Assembly: GCA_019918135.1 (NCBI GenBank)
Contig: WBZZ01003321.1
Coordinates: forward strand, 225,001 to 289,000
Length of the DNA stretch: 64,000 nt
Direction of reading: 5' to 3'
Source of the DNA: Paulinella micropora
Lineage: Eukaryota; Cercozoa; Imbricatea; Euglyphida; Paulinellidae
This document shows, piece by piece, positions 41,677-52,861 of the stretch (within the stretch, counting starts at the first letter, position 1; each line of letters starts with the position of its first letter). Under the pieces are notes generated by a model, which saw only the letters and a list, made by a program, of their open reading frames with translations, did no database searches and was not told where the DNA came from. A program made the translations under genes and the position numbers.

Positions 41677-41763
41677 ATTTGTTTTCTTACTACAGGCCAC
41701 GTCGTACTTAACGACCTTGACATAGCAATATGGGCCAGCCAAGGCAAGAAAAGACAGTCAACG

Positions 41764-42675
41764 ATGGACGCATATGCATCCTCACGCAAGCAATTCATCA
41801 ATTGGTGTATCGCACACAACCGAATATGCTTTCCTGCCACAGCAGAGACTGTCGCTCACTACCTGAGACACATGTGCGAAAGCGGCTATGCAGAGAGTAC
41901 AATCAAAGGGCACTTCGCCGCTATTAAGGCGCAGTACGCACTACTTCCCTACTGCGACCCCACCGATAGCCCATTGGTGCAAATGGCAAAGGAAAGAGCA
42001 GTGGCAGAAGCCCCGCAGGGCAAGGAAGGCAAATACCCACTGTTGAGGGACGATTTACTCAAGATCCTCCAACTGCCTCTTAATGATTGGAGAGACAGCA
42101 GAAACAGCACCATGATTTTCCTGCAATGGATCTCTATGACACGAGTGGGCAATATCACTGCACTAAAGGTGGAGGATATATGGTTCCACACGATTAGAAT
42201 AAACAACAGCCCATGTGAATGCATGGTACTCCGGCTGAGGCACCTCAAGAACGATAAAAATGAGAAGCTAGTGTATGTCGGTCAAGGCACAGAAACATTT
42301 TGCGCTGTTAAATGGGTTCGAGCATACTTGCAGGGTATGAAGGATTTATTTCGCGGCTCACTCACAGACAGTTCGCCTCTCTTCTTCAAAATTGAGGGAA
42401 ACAGTCTGGAGCACTTAAGTAGCAAAACACCGTCCAGTATTCTGAAAGAGAAAGTGGCACTCATCGGATTGGATCCAGCTATCTACGCGTCACATTCTAA
42501 TAGAATCGGCTCGACTACAGAGGCGGCAAGATTGGGAGTGAAACTATACGCAATCAGGGGGCAAGGATTGTGGTCAGATAAAAGTACATGTGTGTTCAAA
42601 TATGTGCGCGACATCAGCTTAGAAAACAAACTGGCCATTACGAGCGTCTTGCAGGCAGGAGTCAAAATCGCTTAG
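41764..42675 (+). CDS. Tyrosine recombinase of the YR retrotransposon
   Basis: A 303-aa lambda-integrase-type recombinase that would insert the circular cDNA. The N-terminal core-binding part is YASSRKQFINWCIAHNRICF with TAETVAHYLRHMCESGYAES. Catalytic residues: Arg in ISMTRVGNITALKVEDIW, the HxxR box in SHSNRIGSTTEAARLG, and Tyr in CVFKYVRDIS. The frame looks whole. It is a separate ORF downstream of RT, as in Ngaro and DIRS. Confidence 0.8.
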   Translation: MDAYASSRKQFINWCIAHNRICFPATAETVAHYLRHMCESGYAESTIKGHFAAIKAQYALLPYCDPTDSPLVQMAKERAVAEAPQGKEGKYPLLRDDLLKILQLPLNDWRDSRNSTMIFLQWISMTRVGNITALKVEDIWFHTIRINNSPCECMVLRLRHLKNDKNEKLVYVGQGTETFCAVKWVRAYLQGMKDLFRGSLTDSSPLFFKIEGNSLEHLSSKTPSSILKEKVALIGLDPAIYASHSNRIGSTTEAARLGVKLYAIRGQGLWSDKSTCVFKYVRDISLENKLAITSVLQAGVKIA

Positions 42676-42854
42676 ATACTCCTTGGTTCTCATAAGAAAT
42701 ATGCTCAAATACAATCTACACCACCGTTCGACGATGGTGTATGCTATGGTTTACCAAATAAGTAACTGACGCTCGCTTATTAAAATCGATTCCCATGCTG
42801 TACTATAATGCGATTTAACTTACGAAATACACTTACTAAACCGTTATTAGCGTA

Positions 42855-43325
42855 TCGTTTCGTATCGTATCGTATCATATCATATCATATCGTATCTGTA
42901 TCGTATCGTATCGTATCGTATCGTATCGTATCGTACCGTACCGTATCGTATCGTACCGTATCGTCTCGTCTCGTCTCGTCTCGTATCGTATCTGTATCGT
43001 ATCGTATCGCATCGTATCATATGGTATCGTATCGTATCGTATCGTATCGTATCATATCGTAGCGTATTGTAGCGTATCGTATCGTATCGTATCGTATCGT
43101 ATCGTATCATATCGTATCGTATCGTATCGTATCGTATCGTATCGTATCGTATCGTAGCGCCTCGTCTTGTATCGTATCGTATTGTATCGTATCGTAGCGT
43201 AGCGTAGCGTAGCGTAGCGTAGCGTAGCGTAGCGTATTGTATCGTATCGTATCGTATCGTATCGTATCGTATCTTATCGTATCGTATCATATTGTATCGT
43301 ATCGTATCGTATCGTATCGTATCGT
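42855..43325. repeat. (TATCG)n pentanucleotide array with TAGCG and GTCTC variants
   Basis: About 470 bases of TATCG units, with a run of TAGCG units near 43,195-43,235 and a GTCTC run near 42,962-42,982. Long translations of this array are artefacts. Confidence 0.9.
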
Positions 43326-44270
43326 AATGTTAGTCAAGAGAAATGACGTATTTAAGTGAGATTTCCAGTGATAAACTCATGTCACATAATGACATGACTA
43401 CAGTAACAAGTCCTCGTAATAATGCACTCAATATGGGTCACATAACAATATAGTTCGTCATAATATATACAGACATGCAGACGTAATATATGCAGTGAAC
43501 AGAGCAATCTTACAGAAATAGATTCCAGAATAGCCTAACGTGTACAGTACGACGGCACCAGGGTTTAGTAAGAAATCTAACGCTCAAAATGCATACAGGA
43601 ACAGCATCGGACAAAAACTACACAACCACCACCTCACATATAAGAGAGACTCAACACACTAAATTTAAAGTCGATAACATAACTTGTAATTACACCACTT
43701 TCTTCACAGCGAAAACGATATCAATGAAATACTCATCGATTCCGGATACACTACAATGGATTACAAGAATATTTACGGGAATAGACATACAAAACACTTA
43801 CACCACACACATCTACTAGGACATAAAACTGACCAACAAGAAAAATCTCGACAACAATAAGGATGCAAACATACACATACTAATGTTTGCATACGGGAAA
43901 AAGGACAAACGGTACGAACGCGCAGAATACAGGCATAAAAACGAAGATACATTGATAATCAGATTTGTTATCCGTCTATAATTGCTGTTTTAGTTTCGGG
44001 GCATTACACACGTTGCAAAGCTACTTATTCACAATTTAGGATCTTATCGTGGACAGAAAGAATGTATCATGGACTATGCCAAAGCACAAGCAAAAATAAT
44101 ATTTTTCAGCAGCAAACAGCTCGATGAGTCTTTTCCTATTTCTAGTCAGCCTAAAACTTTCCAGTTGAACCCAAAAAGGCAATTTTTGAGGGAATATAGG
44201 AATTTGTCGGCATTTCTTCCAGGCCTGGCAGGGGAAAATGGCATTACCAAATTTTTTTTTCGAGACAGGT
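43326..44270. other. AT-rich stretch without recognised gene
   Basis: No supported gene is seen. Short frames (43,589-43,819; 44,069-44,272) show no family features. It lies between the recombinase and the candidate B1 repeat, so it is probably 3' untranslated retrotransposon or host DNA. Confidence 0.4.
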
Positions 44271-44350
44271 GACCTAGGAGAGAGGGGAGAGAGCTCATGG
44301 GATGTATGGTATGTTGTGAAATGAAGTTTTTGCAAGCTTGCGCAGCAAAA
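44271..44350 (+). repeat. Candidate B1 split direct repeat
   Basis: 80 bases starting GACCTAGGAGAGAGGGG that recur at 44,760-44,831 with one 8-base length difference and otherwise near identity. Confidence 0.55.
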
Positions 44351-44531
44351 GCGTCATTTCACAAATAACCATATCAGACAGAGTGGGCCGGTAGTGACAA
44401 TCAATTGAGTTCACTTGCAGAGTTTCTCTGCGCAAATAAAGAAGCGGGAACTATTGTTCTCGCTCGAAAATTTGAAGATTAGAACAACAATCCTGTCCCC
44501 CTCAGATTTGCATTTTTGTTTTATACAAAAG

Positions 44532-44564
44532 TGCTTTTAGTTTGGGTTTTAGGAAAGGCAAGAA
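44532..44564 (+). repeat. Candidate A2 split direct repeat
   Basis: Identical to 19,186-19,218 over 33 bases. It lies between the two copies of the 80-bp repeat, giving the order A1...B1-A2-B2 known from Ngaro/PAT elements, though gaps between the repeats are longer than usual. Confidence 0.5.
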
Positions 44565-44759
44565 CCCCCACCCACCCACCCATTTACATGATGTCTTCTC
44601 GTTTGGGGCTGGTGAGTGGAGGGATGAGAAATTATACACATTTACACACATCCACACACATCTCACACAATTTTGCACATAATGCTTCTCATCTCATGCA
44701 CAATCACGCATAATCCATGCACAATATCTTGCACAATCTAGGTCTTGTGGGCTTACAAA

Positions 44760-44831
44760 GACCTAGGAGAGAGGGGAGAGAGCTCATGGGATGTATGTGA
44801 AATGAAGTTTTTGCAAGCTTGCGCAGCAAAA
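44760..44831 (+). repeat. Candidate B2 split direct repeat
   Basis: Second copy of the repeat at 44,271. Its end is the best guess for the 3' limit of the retrotransposon. Confidence 0.5.
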
Positions 44832-45021
44832 ATGGAGAAACACCTGTACCGGAGCAGACATCCAACCCTCTGCGTGCACTCCTAACTTAGGTATCTACCC
44901 GTACCTGTATAAAAAGGTTCAGAGTCAAGACTGGGACCCAGTCAAAAAATAGACTCACTCAGTCATTCAAAACTCGCCAGTCAGAAAATAGTTGACAAGT
45001 CAGAAAATGGTGACACCTCAC

Positions 45022-45237
45022 TCAGTCAAGACTCACGCAGGTACAGGTTTGGTTCTTCATTTTTGAGACTAGTGGCGAGAGAATTGATTCCATTCTCTCG
45101 TCACAATCCAAGTACATGCGGATATGCTGCTTGTCTGAAATGTTGTCAGACTTGGGCCTGTCCTTAAGGGCATTGCAGAACTCGGCGATAGTTGCGTCTC
45201 CCTTTCGGGCCACGTTGAGCCAAATCACGCTCTGCAC
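45022..45237 (-). CDS. Possible host exon, unknown product
   Basis: A minus-strand frame with balanced composition (RKGDATIAEFCNALKDRPKS; LDCDERMESILSPLVSKMK). The sequence before it carries a pyrimidine-poor acceptor-like CTTGTAG, so it may be a terminal exon of a spliced gene. Another frame at about 45,310-45,395 (SVSSDKNSKRYSLPSQRW) may be an upstream exon. Not recognised. Confidence 0.3.
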   Translation of the reverse strand: MQSVIWLNVARKGDATIAEFCNALKDRPKSDNISDKQHIRMYLDCDERMESILSPLVSKMKNQTCTCVSLD

Positions 45238-45453
45238 TCTCCCTTTGCCTACAAGGCTCCGGGTGTAAGTGTACGACGTGAAGTGCTGCAGTTACCTTAT
45301 GGGCTGTCTCGCCGTCAACTGTTCTGTTCACACTTGCGCCCACCGCTGGCTAGGAAGAGAATAACGCTTACTATTCTTGTCAGATGAAACAGACATAACC
45401 ACGACTTCAAATTTGTTGGTTATTGGTAGTTGTGCATGTAGAAAATCTGTTTT

Positions 45454-45454
<1 letters not shown>

Positions 45455-45498
<44 letters not shown>
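45455..45498 (+). repeat. Poly-A run of 44
   Basis: An uninterrupted run of 44 A, followed by GC-poor sequence. It might be a retroposition tail, but no retroposed gene is seen before it. Confidence 0.8.
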
Positions 45499-45499
<1 letters not shown>

Positions 45500-45596
45500 G
45501 CCAGAAACGCAGGAGACATAATAAAGAGAACCCGTCTTGTGATTGTATGTATGTGAGTACTTATGTGCGTGTGCGTGTGTTGTGTTGTGTGGCTCT

Positions 45597-45698
45597 CTCC
45601 TCTCTCTCTCTCTCTCTCTCGCACGCGCGCGCGCTCTCTCTCTCCCTCTCTCTCTCTCTATCTCTCTCTCTCTCTCGCACACTCGCTCACGCACTCCT

Positions 45699-45737
<39 letters not shown>
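45597..45737 (+). repeat. (CT)n microsatellite with GCGC interruption
   Basis: CT repeats with CACGCGCGCG and short T/A interruptions. Ser/Leu-repeat translations here are artefacts. Confidence 0.85.
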
Positions 45738-45740
<3 letters not shown>

Positions 45741-45860
45741 CTCTCTTATGGCAGGCGCGGATATGCACAAACTAGATATAATATAATACATATTATAATA
45801 TCTAGACTAAATATTATATATTATGTTTCTTAGGTGCGAATAGGGGCTGCAGGGGGCGAG

Positions 45861-45959
45861 GTACATACATGCATACATACATGCATACACACATACATAC
45901 ATACATACGTACGTACGTACGTACATACATACATACATACATACATACATACATACATT
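45861..45959 (+). repeat. (ACAT)n / (ACGT)n tetranucleotide repeat
   Basis: CATA/ACAT units with an internal ACGT run. A shorter related stretch occurs near 46,120-46,145. Confidence 0.85.
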
Positions 45960-46159
45960 AAAAACAGGTGTCGAAAGACGACTACGGCCATGATCAGAAT
46001 CTTGCCGATGGCGCCAATATCTTCTCCATCACTTCTTGGTCTATCAGAGAGATGGGCAGACAGATAGATTGTATGTATGAATGTATGCATGATGTATCTG
46101 TCCGTCTGTCTGTGTACCATACATACATAATGCATACATACATACATCTGTCTGTCCCA

Positions 46160-48560
46160 GGACGCGCGCCTCTCCAGTGCAGCCTTGATGATGTTTATAC
46201 TCTGCATCATGCTACTGGAAAAAGCCTTGCATTTCTTTGAGACGCGGATTTCGAGGAAGACTTTTGCCAGGCCTATTTGGCCATGTTAGGCAAACTCTAA
46301 AAGGAGCTCATGATCCTGGGTTTGATTTCTTTCATGCTGATACTCGCTCTGTCCAAAAAGGGCGAGAATGTCAACCACGAATATCTCCTTGCGTTCGAAT
46401 TTCTACATGCCTGGGTCTTTGTGGCTGCTTTGTTCTCGGCGTTGCACGCGGTGCAGTTCATGGCCAATGCCAAGGCGTTCTCTATGACGTGGCAAAGCAT
46501 GAGCTACCTCTCTATCGCTACGTTGCGGCATCAGTACCAGACGCAGCTACATGGCAAATCATGGCGTAGCAAGTGGCTGCTATTCAAGCACCGCCACCAA
46601 TTTCTGTTCGGGCCAACCCCAGCGCTTCAGCAGATCGAGTTCCGCCACTTCCGTTTGAAATTCTTGGAAAACCACGGATTACATGATGACTTCGACTTCG
46701 CGCTCTACCTCTTTATCGTCATCTCTGAGTATATCGCTGGGCACCTCGACTACAGGCGAGTGGTATGGCTGATGTACTGATTCGTCCTGGTCCTCAACAT
46801 CTGCGTGCATTTGATACTCGATGAACTGCATCTGGACGACCATACGAAAGAAATTGCCATCATGATCGTGTTTCCAGTCTTCGGCTGGTTCCTCCTTCTG
46901 GTGGGGGGCGTGTTGGATTGGCACGCACATCGAGTAAGAGCCAAGCTGCTCATGAAGGATGGTATTAAGTCGGCAGAGGAGCTGTTCGATTTGGTGGCTG
47001 AGAAGCATCCAGACGATGATGATTTTATTATTATGAACCCTTATTCTTTGCACGAAGTTCCTCCTCAAAAATCGCCACAAATAAGTCGGCAGAGGATGTC
47101 AGCGAGCATCCAGACGATGATATTATTATCATCAATGATTCAAAATCCCCGCAAAAAGCAAAAAAAAATGACGCGTTCTGTGTCGCATCCAACCCGTGCT
47201 CTGATCAGCCGGGATGGCAGTAACCAACCAGTGCAATTAGGCTCTGACCAGATAAAGGACGACCAAGACAACAGCAACAACAAAAAATACCCCAAACAAG
47301 ACAAAGAAGCAAAACAAGATAATCTCAGTGAGTCTCACTACGACAGCAAGCGGTCCTTCAACGAAGGCAACATCATGTTGGGCCATTTGGTCAAAAAACC
47401 ATCCGAAAAATTCAACGAGGACAAACAAGACAAGGAGTTCCAGCCAAAGCCAAAGCATGAGCGGTTCAGCCCCAGGAAAGAAAAGCAAGCGCAACCGTGG
47501 TGCCATGCGTGCCGCAACGTGTCGAACCTGTTTGATCTTCTGACGCTGTGTCAGTGTTTCTACATGGGCTACTTCGTACTCCGCTCTGTGTCAGAGGCGT
47601 TTCGTATTTGGCAACCAGCCTTTGCAGTCTTGTATCTAGCCTGCTGCCTGCTCCCGCAGTACTTCGTCGTGGCCAGGGTGATTCCTTCGGGGATCAGGCA
47701 CAACATCTATGTCAACGTGCAACGTAACCTGGATCGGAAACACGCGCAGTGGGTAGAAGATCAACACATCAAAAATCTGTTCTTGGCCAGCCGGTTGGCT
47801 AAGCGAGTACGCAAGGATCTTTGCAAAACTCTACGGACCGCCGACCTCGACAGCGTGGAGAAGCAAGAGAAGGCGACGTACGTATTGATTCAAATCTTCA
47901 AGGAGCACCTCGACCTCACCGGCCAGTACTTCGCCGAGCCCTTGTCAGTAGATGGAGCACAACGACGTCGTGGAATATGTGGAAAGAGTTATGAACCGTA
48001 CGAGTGTGTACATCTGGGTTATGAGTTCCAGTTGCACGGTTTCCAGAAGGCTATGTTGGGCTTCCGCCTAAACGTGACGGAGAAAGAAGCGCGAGTGATC
48101 ATTCGACTTCTAGACTCAGATCGCGATGGCTCGGTGAGCGTGGAGGATTTCACTGCTTGGGTGTTCGGCAAGATGGAATTCGTGCTGGAGAAGGAGCAAG
48201 ACCGTCTGTACCAAGACGCTACGAAGTATCAAATCAAGAACAAACAGGTTCGAGCCAGACGGATTACTGCCAGCGCCACGCGTCCTGCAGCATCTGCAGG
48301 TCAAATAACGGAAGAGCACGCAAGGAGCAAGTCTGCACAAAATAATAATGGAGCGGTGGAGTCTGCGCTGAAGCCAGCCCTTGCAGAACCACAACAGCTG
48401 CCGTTGCGAAGCTCCAGCAACAAGGCCCAGCAGGCATCCCTTCGCGGTTTGCAAGTGAACGAGGAGGATGGGGAAGGAAGGGACGCAGGAAACGAGTTTG
48501 ACAGTGACGACGAAAAACAAGGACGCCGTTTGACAATTCTCAAGGAAACACGTTTGTCCC
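46160..48560 (+). pseudogene. MLO-like multi-pass membrane protein with EF-hand, host, apparently degenerate
   Basis: Host-type GC content. The start region has MLLEKALHFFET, then KELMILGLISFMLILALS, FEFLHAWVFVAALFSALHAV, IEFRHFRLKFLENHG with DDFDFALYLFI, and IAIMIVFPVFGWFLLLVGGV: a helix series like plant and oomycete MLO proteins. A long polar part follows, more helices (LYLACCLLPQYFVVARVI) and a C-terminal EF-hand, LLDSDRDGSVSVEDFTAWVF (about 48,109-48,168). In-frame TAA at 46,298-46,300 and TGA at 46,778-46,780, and a likely frame change near 46,240, suggest a pseudogene, though sequencing error or unusual splicing is possible. The 3' end runs into a microsatellite, so the true end is uncertain. 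Confidence 0.5.
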
Positions 48561-48567
48561 AGGTGGT

Positions 48568-48569
<2 letters not shown>

Positions 48570-48620
<51 letters not shown>

Positions 48621-48660
48621 TTATCTATCTATCTAAGGAAACACGTCTGTCCCAGGTGGT

Positions 48661-48712
<52 letters not shown>

Positions 48713-48833
48713 ATCTCTCTATCTCTCTATCTCTCTCTCTCTCTCTTTCTCTCTCCCTACCTACCTACCTATTTACCTACCTGTCTATCTATGTATCTAT
48801 CTAAGATATCTATCTATCTACCCATTTAGGAGG
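48570..48833 (+). repeat. (ATCT)n microsatellite with duplicated spacer
   Basis: ATCT units interrupted by a copied stretch (AAGGAAACACG...CCAGGTGGTT) that also precedes the array, so the array grew by duplicating its own edge. CT-rich and CTAC variants follow. Confidence 0.9.
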
Positions 48834-48989
48834 ATAATATCAAAAGGCCGGGCGTACAGTTTAGACGCATCAACTCGATCCCGGAGCAACTTGAAAATGG
48901 GAATAATCTGGTGCTCGAGGTCGAGAGTGAAGATGTGTGTACATGTTAAGGGGGGAGGGGAGCAAGAGAGTGAGAGGCGCCAACAAAGT

Positions 48990-49039
<50 letters not shown>

Positions 49040-50315
49040 AGTGTGAAATTACGGGAGGGTAGAGCAGGTAAAGGGAAGCAGGGACGAATTCGTGATCAGG
49101 TAGGGCTAAGTTATCTTGGTGTGCACTTAGGCCAGTCCCGACGTGTTTGTAAGCGACAGCAGCGAATACCGATTTAAGACAAGCGGCAGCAACGGTACCG
49201 ATTGTATACTAATGATTGTATGTCTTGCGTATATTACATGCAAGCATTCTAGCGCGTGCTACGACACAATTTCTAAACGCAACCTTTAGTATTGAATTGA
49301 TTTCATGTATGTTTCGTAATATGATATGTAATTGAAATGTACTCTACACGCAACCTTCGGTATTGAATTCATTTGATGTATGGTTCGTAGTATGATCTGT
49401 AACTGAAATGTATGCTAAAACGGCACTGACGATGTGCAAAGCCCCGATGCAGATTCAAGCTTTGCATGTATCATGCATATTGTGCATGCATGCACGTGCA
49501 CGCCTTTTTACGCGCTTATGCAGTCTTGTGTATATCATCTACATTCCATGTATGCTAGATTGCACTTTGGTATTGTATAATTTGTATATATGATTGCCTA
49601 ATTAGTAATTGGTATGAATCGTTCTCTCTAAGAGGCCGTCTAGCTCACGCAAGGGGCCGCAAAACGTGACTAAAAAATATGTCGCTCTTTCTGTAAGTAC
49701 AACAATACGTTTGTGCTTTCGGTACCCCATTTGAAACTTAGTATTTTAGAAAGCAAACCTGTCTAGATAAGCAAATTGAATGTAGTGCCCCATGATCAGG
49801 TTTAAAGAGCCCTAGCTTAGAAACATAAGGGGCCTATTCATAACGAAAGGACTCTTTTTTGATCCATGAGGAAAAATTGCGTCACAATTTTCAAAACAAT
49901 CCAGAGAAAATGTTTTGAAGCATCCTAATTGGGGCCCGGCCTCTCTTTGTGCAGTGTACTATACCTGAAAATCTTCCGCACAGCACTTATTACTTCAGGA
50001 GACAAGTAAATATTTACGTAACTCAGGCGGATATGGATGAAAGCATACATGAAACGAAAATACACTCCATGCAGGAATCGTATAGAATTACGTGCATGCG
50101 ATGTAGCATACCTACTCAGCCGCGCGTGTTACCATTGCCACACAGCTTTTTTGTGCAACCATCTGTTCTGGCAGAACTGCTCAAAATGCATACCACCTCT
50201 CGGCCCAGCTCTTGTACTCATCTAACTCGACATCTTGTAGATCTACTCGGCCAAGCCCGGGCCGTATCGCGACAGTCGAGCGTGCAGGGCATGTGTTGTT
50301 GTGTGTCTTTGTTTT

Positions 50316-50361
<46 letters not shown>

Positions 50362-50400
50362 TTGTTGACGACGTTCAACTGGAAAAAAACTATTTTTCAG
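48834..50400. other. Host intergenic stretch, no supported gene
   Basis: A (GA)n run at 48,995-49,038, a twofold tandem repeat at 49,278-49,419 and a (TA)n run at 50,320-50,356. Short frames near 49,949-50,368 show nothing recognisable. Confidence 0.5.
49278..49419 (+). repeat. Two tandem copies of a 71-bp unit
   Basis: Each unit begins CGCAACCTT and contains GGTATTGAATT-like and GAAATGTA segments; the copies are about 85% alike. Confidence 0.7.
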
Positions 50401-50416
50401 ATTTCACATCCAAACC

Positions 50417-50530
50417 CATACCCCCCCCCCCCCCCCCATACCGGTATGATACCGGTACGATACCGGTATGGGGCCATACCCCCCCATACCCCCCCAAAAA
50501 GGGGGGTATGGGCCATACCCCCCCCCCATG
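50417..50530. repeat. C/G runs with ATACCGGTAT palindromes
   Basis: A run of C is followed by two palindromic ATACCGGTAT-type units and a CCCCCCAAAAAGGGGGG palindrome. The same ATACCGGTAT plus G-run unit occurs at 53,040-53,090 and 55,925-55,965. Confidence 0.7.
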
Positions 50531-50560
50531 GGAGGGACTTAGAGAATTTTCATATCGTAT

Positions 50561-51490
50561 GGGGTATGGGGTATGGGGGCTATACGGGTATGGGTATGGG
50601 GTATGAGGTATGGGGTATGGGGTATGGGGTATGGAGGGTATGGAAGGTACCGGTATGGTGTATGGGGTATGGGGTATGGGGTATGTATGGGGTATGATCA
50701 TGAGGTATGGGGTATGGGGTATGGGGTATGGGATATGGGGTATGTGGTATGGGGTATGGGGTATGTATGAGTTATGAGGTATGATGTATGGGGTATGTAT
50801 GGGGTATGGGATGGGGTATGGGGTATGGGGTATGGGGTATGGGGTATGTATGTGGTATGGGATATGGGGTATGGGGTATGGGGTATGGGGTATGTGGTAT
50901 GGAGTACGGGGTATGGGGTATGGGGTATGGGGTATGGGGTATGGGGTATGGGGTATGGTGTATGGTGTATGGGGGTATGGGGTATGGGATATGGGGTATG
51001 TATGGGGTATGGTGTATGTGGTATGGTGTATGGGGTATGGGATATGGAGTATGAGGTATGGGTATGGGGTATGGGGTATTGGGGTATGGGGTATGGGGTA
51101 TGAGGTATGTAATATGGGATATGAGGTATGTGGTATGTATGGGGTATGCGGTATGTATGGGGATGGGGTATGAGGTATGGGGTATGAGGTATGAGATATG
51201 GGGTATGTGGTATGTGGTATGGGGTATGGGGTATGGGATATGAGGTATGGGGTATGAGGTATGGGGTATGTATGGGGTATGGGGTATGGGGTATGTGGGA
51301 TGGGGTATGGGTTATGGATTATCGGGTATGGGATATGGGGCATTGCGTATGTATGGAGTATTAATATAGGTTATGGGGTATAGGGTATGTATGGAGTATA
51401 GGTTATGGGGTATAGGGTATCGGGTATGTGGTGTGAAGAGTAGAGTATAGGGTATGTATGAAGTATTGGGTATGGGGTATGTAAGGGACA
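50561..51490 (+). repeat. (GGGGTAT)n G-rich array, about 930 bp
   Basis: Heptamer GGGGTAT repeats with GAGGTAT, GTGGTAT and GGGATAT variants and periodic GTAT insertions. The opposite-strand Pro/Thr/Tyr-repeat translation is an artefact. The array decays beyond 51,300. It can form G-quadruplexes on the plus strand. Confidence 0.9.
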
Positions 51491-51711
51491 TTCGATATAA
51501 ATCTATAGATAGTGTTTAATAAAAATCAGCTATAAATCTAGATAAACAATAAAAATAAAAATTTCTACTGCCGGCCGGTTTTCTTGATATATTGAATATT
51601 ATTGATATAAAAAATAAGTTACTTTTTTAGTATTAATAATTTAGCAGCTAACTAATTTTCCTTTTATTATATTAATAGTTATATAATTAATAATAAAATT
51701 AGATAGTAAGC

Positions 51712-52842
51712 GATGAATTACTTCGACGCAGCCAGTCCTCATCGTCTTCCTCCTGATCATCTTCCTCCTCACCATCTTCCTCCTGATCATCTTCCTCCTG
51801 ATCATCTTCCTCCTCGACATGCTCGATATTTTCTTCTTCTTCCTGTTTGGCACCCTCTTCCTTTCCGGCACCCTCTTTCTGTTCTGCACCCTCTGGACAC
51901 AGACATCGACAGGGTGGTTCAAGGTGTAACTGATTAGTACACCGGATTCAGGTCGTAGCTCCATGAGAGACATAGATTCTCTGATTGCAGGCACAACATT
52001 CTATGTTCGGTTCTTCCTCTTCTGCACCCTCACTCCCGTTGTCAGAGTCAGAGCTCGATGTTTTGGGCTTTTTGCTACTTACGCTGGCAAGGACGGCAGC
52101 TGGCACTGTGGATTTGCACTTTTGAGACTCTTTTACCATTTTCTCTCTGAACTTTTGATCCATCTCTTTGCAGCCTGCATCATACTGTGCTGACTCTTCC
52201 TCTAACTGCGTGCTAGTCTGCTTTGCGGGCATGGCAGGTGCTGCAGTCGCAGTGACAACCTGGCTTCCTGTTACGCTGGCAGGGGCGGCAGGTACAGTGA
52301 CAGCCTGGCTAGCTGTTACGCTGGCATTGGCGGCAGGCTCAGTATTAGTATCCTCATGCACTTCTGCACCAATCGTTGGTAAACTGCCCCCGATCACAGG
52401 CGTGCGAAGGGAAGTAAGATCGACATGCTGAGATTGTCCGGACAATAGAACAAATCATCAAAAAACTTGCTTTTCTCCTTCCATCGCTTCACAAAATACG
52501 CAAGGTCATATTTGTTGTGCGGAAAATTAGCATTCAGGGCATAGCCTGGGCCCGCCTTTTTGATGACACCACCTACATCGTTACATTGTTATGATGTGTG
52601 TTTAAATGAAACCAGATACAAACATATGCGTGCACATTAGATATGACCATAACAATACTAAACTCCCAAAGCACCCACTCTCCAGGGTGAATCATATTTG
52701 ATATCCCAGTCAACAACCCAAGCTTGGGATAAGTCACTGCGACTTGGTAGGGAGTATTCTTCAAGACATCTGTTGTTTCAAAGACGATGCTGTCATAATC
52801 TATGTTGGTTGTCTCTCCCTCAGGCCATATAACATTCGCCAC
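51712..52842 (-). CDS. Host multi-exon gene, acidic tail, unknown product
   Basis: Minus-strand coding stretches: a first part from 52,842 (MANVIWPEGETTNIDYDSIV with YPKLGLLTGISNMIHPGEWV), a part at about 52,446-52,575 (GPGYALNANFPHNKYDLAYF, VKRWKEKSKFFDD), an Ala/Val/Thr-rich part (SVTASQAVTVPAAPASVTGS) with an ECCACNQRIY end, and a Glu/Asp-rich tail at 51,735-51,860 made of a 15-base repeat (EEDDQ units). A CGATGTAG|GTGG acceptor fits an intron near 52,580-52,650. Not recognised. The exon joins are inference. Confidence 0.4.
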
Positions 52843-52861
52843 CTAGACAAACAACACTGTA

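Larger units (their letters stand above)
19186..44831 (+). mobile_element. YR retrotransposon (Ngaro/DIRS-like), interrupted by PLV element 2, broken
   Basis: Pieces at 19,186-19,252, about 35.15-35.33 kb and about 38.2-44.8 kb appear to belong to one element of roughly 6.9 kb. Parts: gag-like region with CCHC zinc knuckles, reverse transcriptase/RNase H, and a separate tyrosine recombinase. This is the gene set of Ngaro/DIRS elements, which insert by recombinase rather than by DDE integrase. PLV element 2 is nested in its 5' part with a GTCAAG duplication. Candidate split direct repeats lie at 19,186/44,532 and 44,271/44,760. It is a fossil with several breaks. The exact ends are uncertain, and its 5' end may lie beyond element 1. 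Confidence 0.6.

Noticed and set aside
42808-43290. Arg-Tyr-Asp and Ser-Tyr-Arg repeat frames
   Set aside because: They are translations of the TATCG pentamer array.
48560-48829. Tyr-Leu-Ser-Ile repeat end of the EF-hand gene
   Set aside because: This is read-through into an ATCT microsatellite, not a protein domain.
50390-51343. 317-aa Pro/His/Thr/Tyr-repeat frame on the minus strand
   Set aside because: It translates the GGGGTAT array; length divisible patterns keep frames open without selection.
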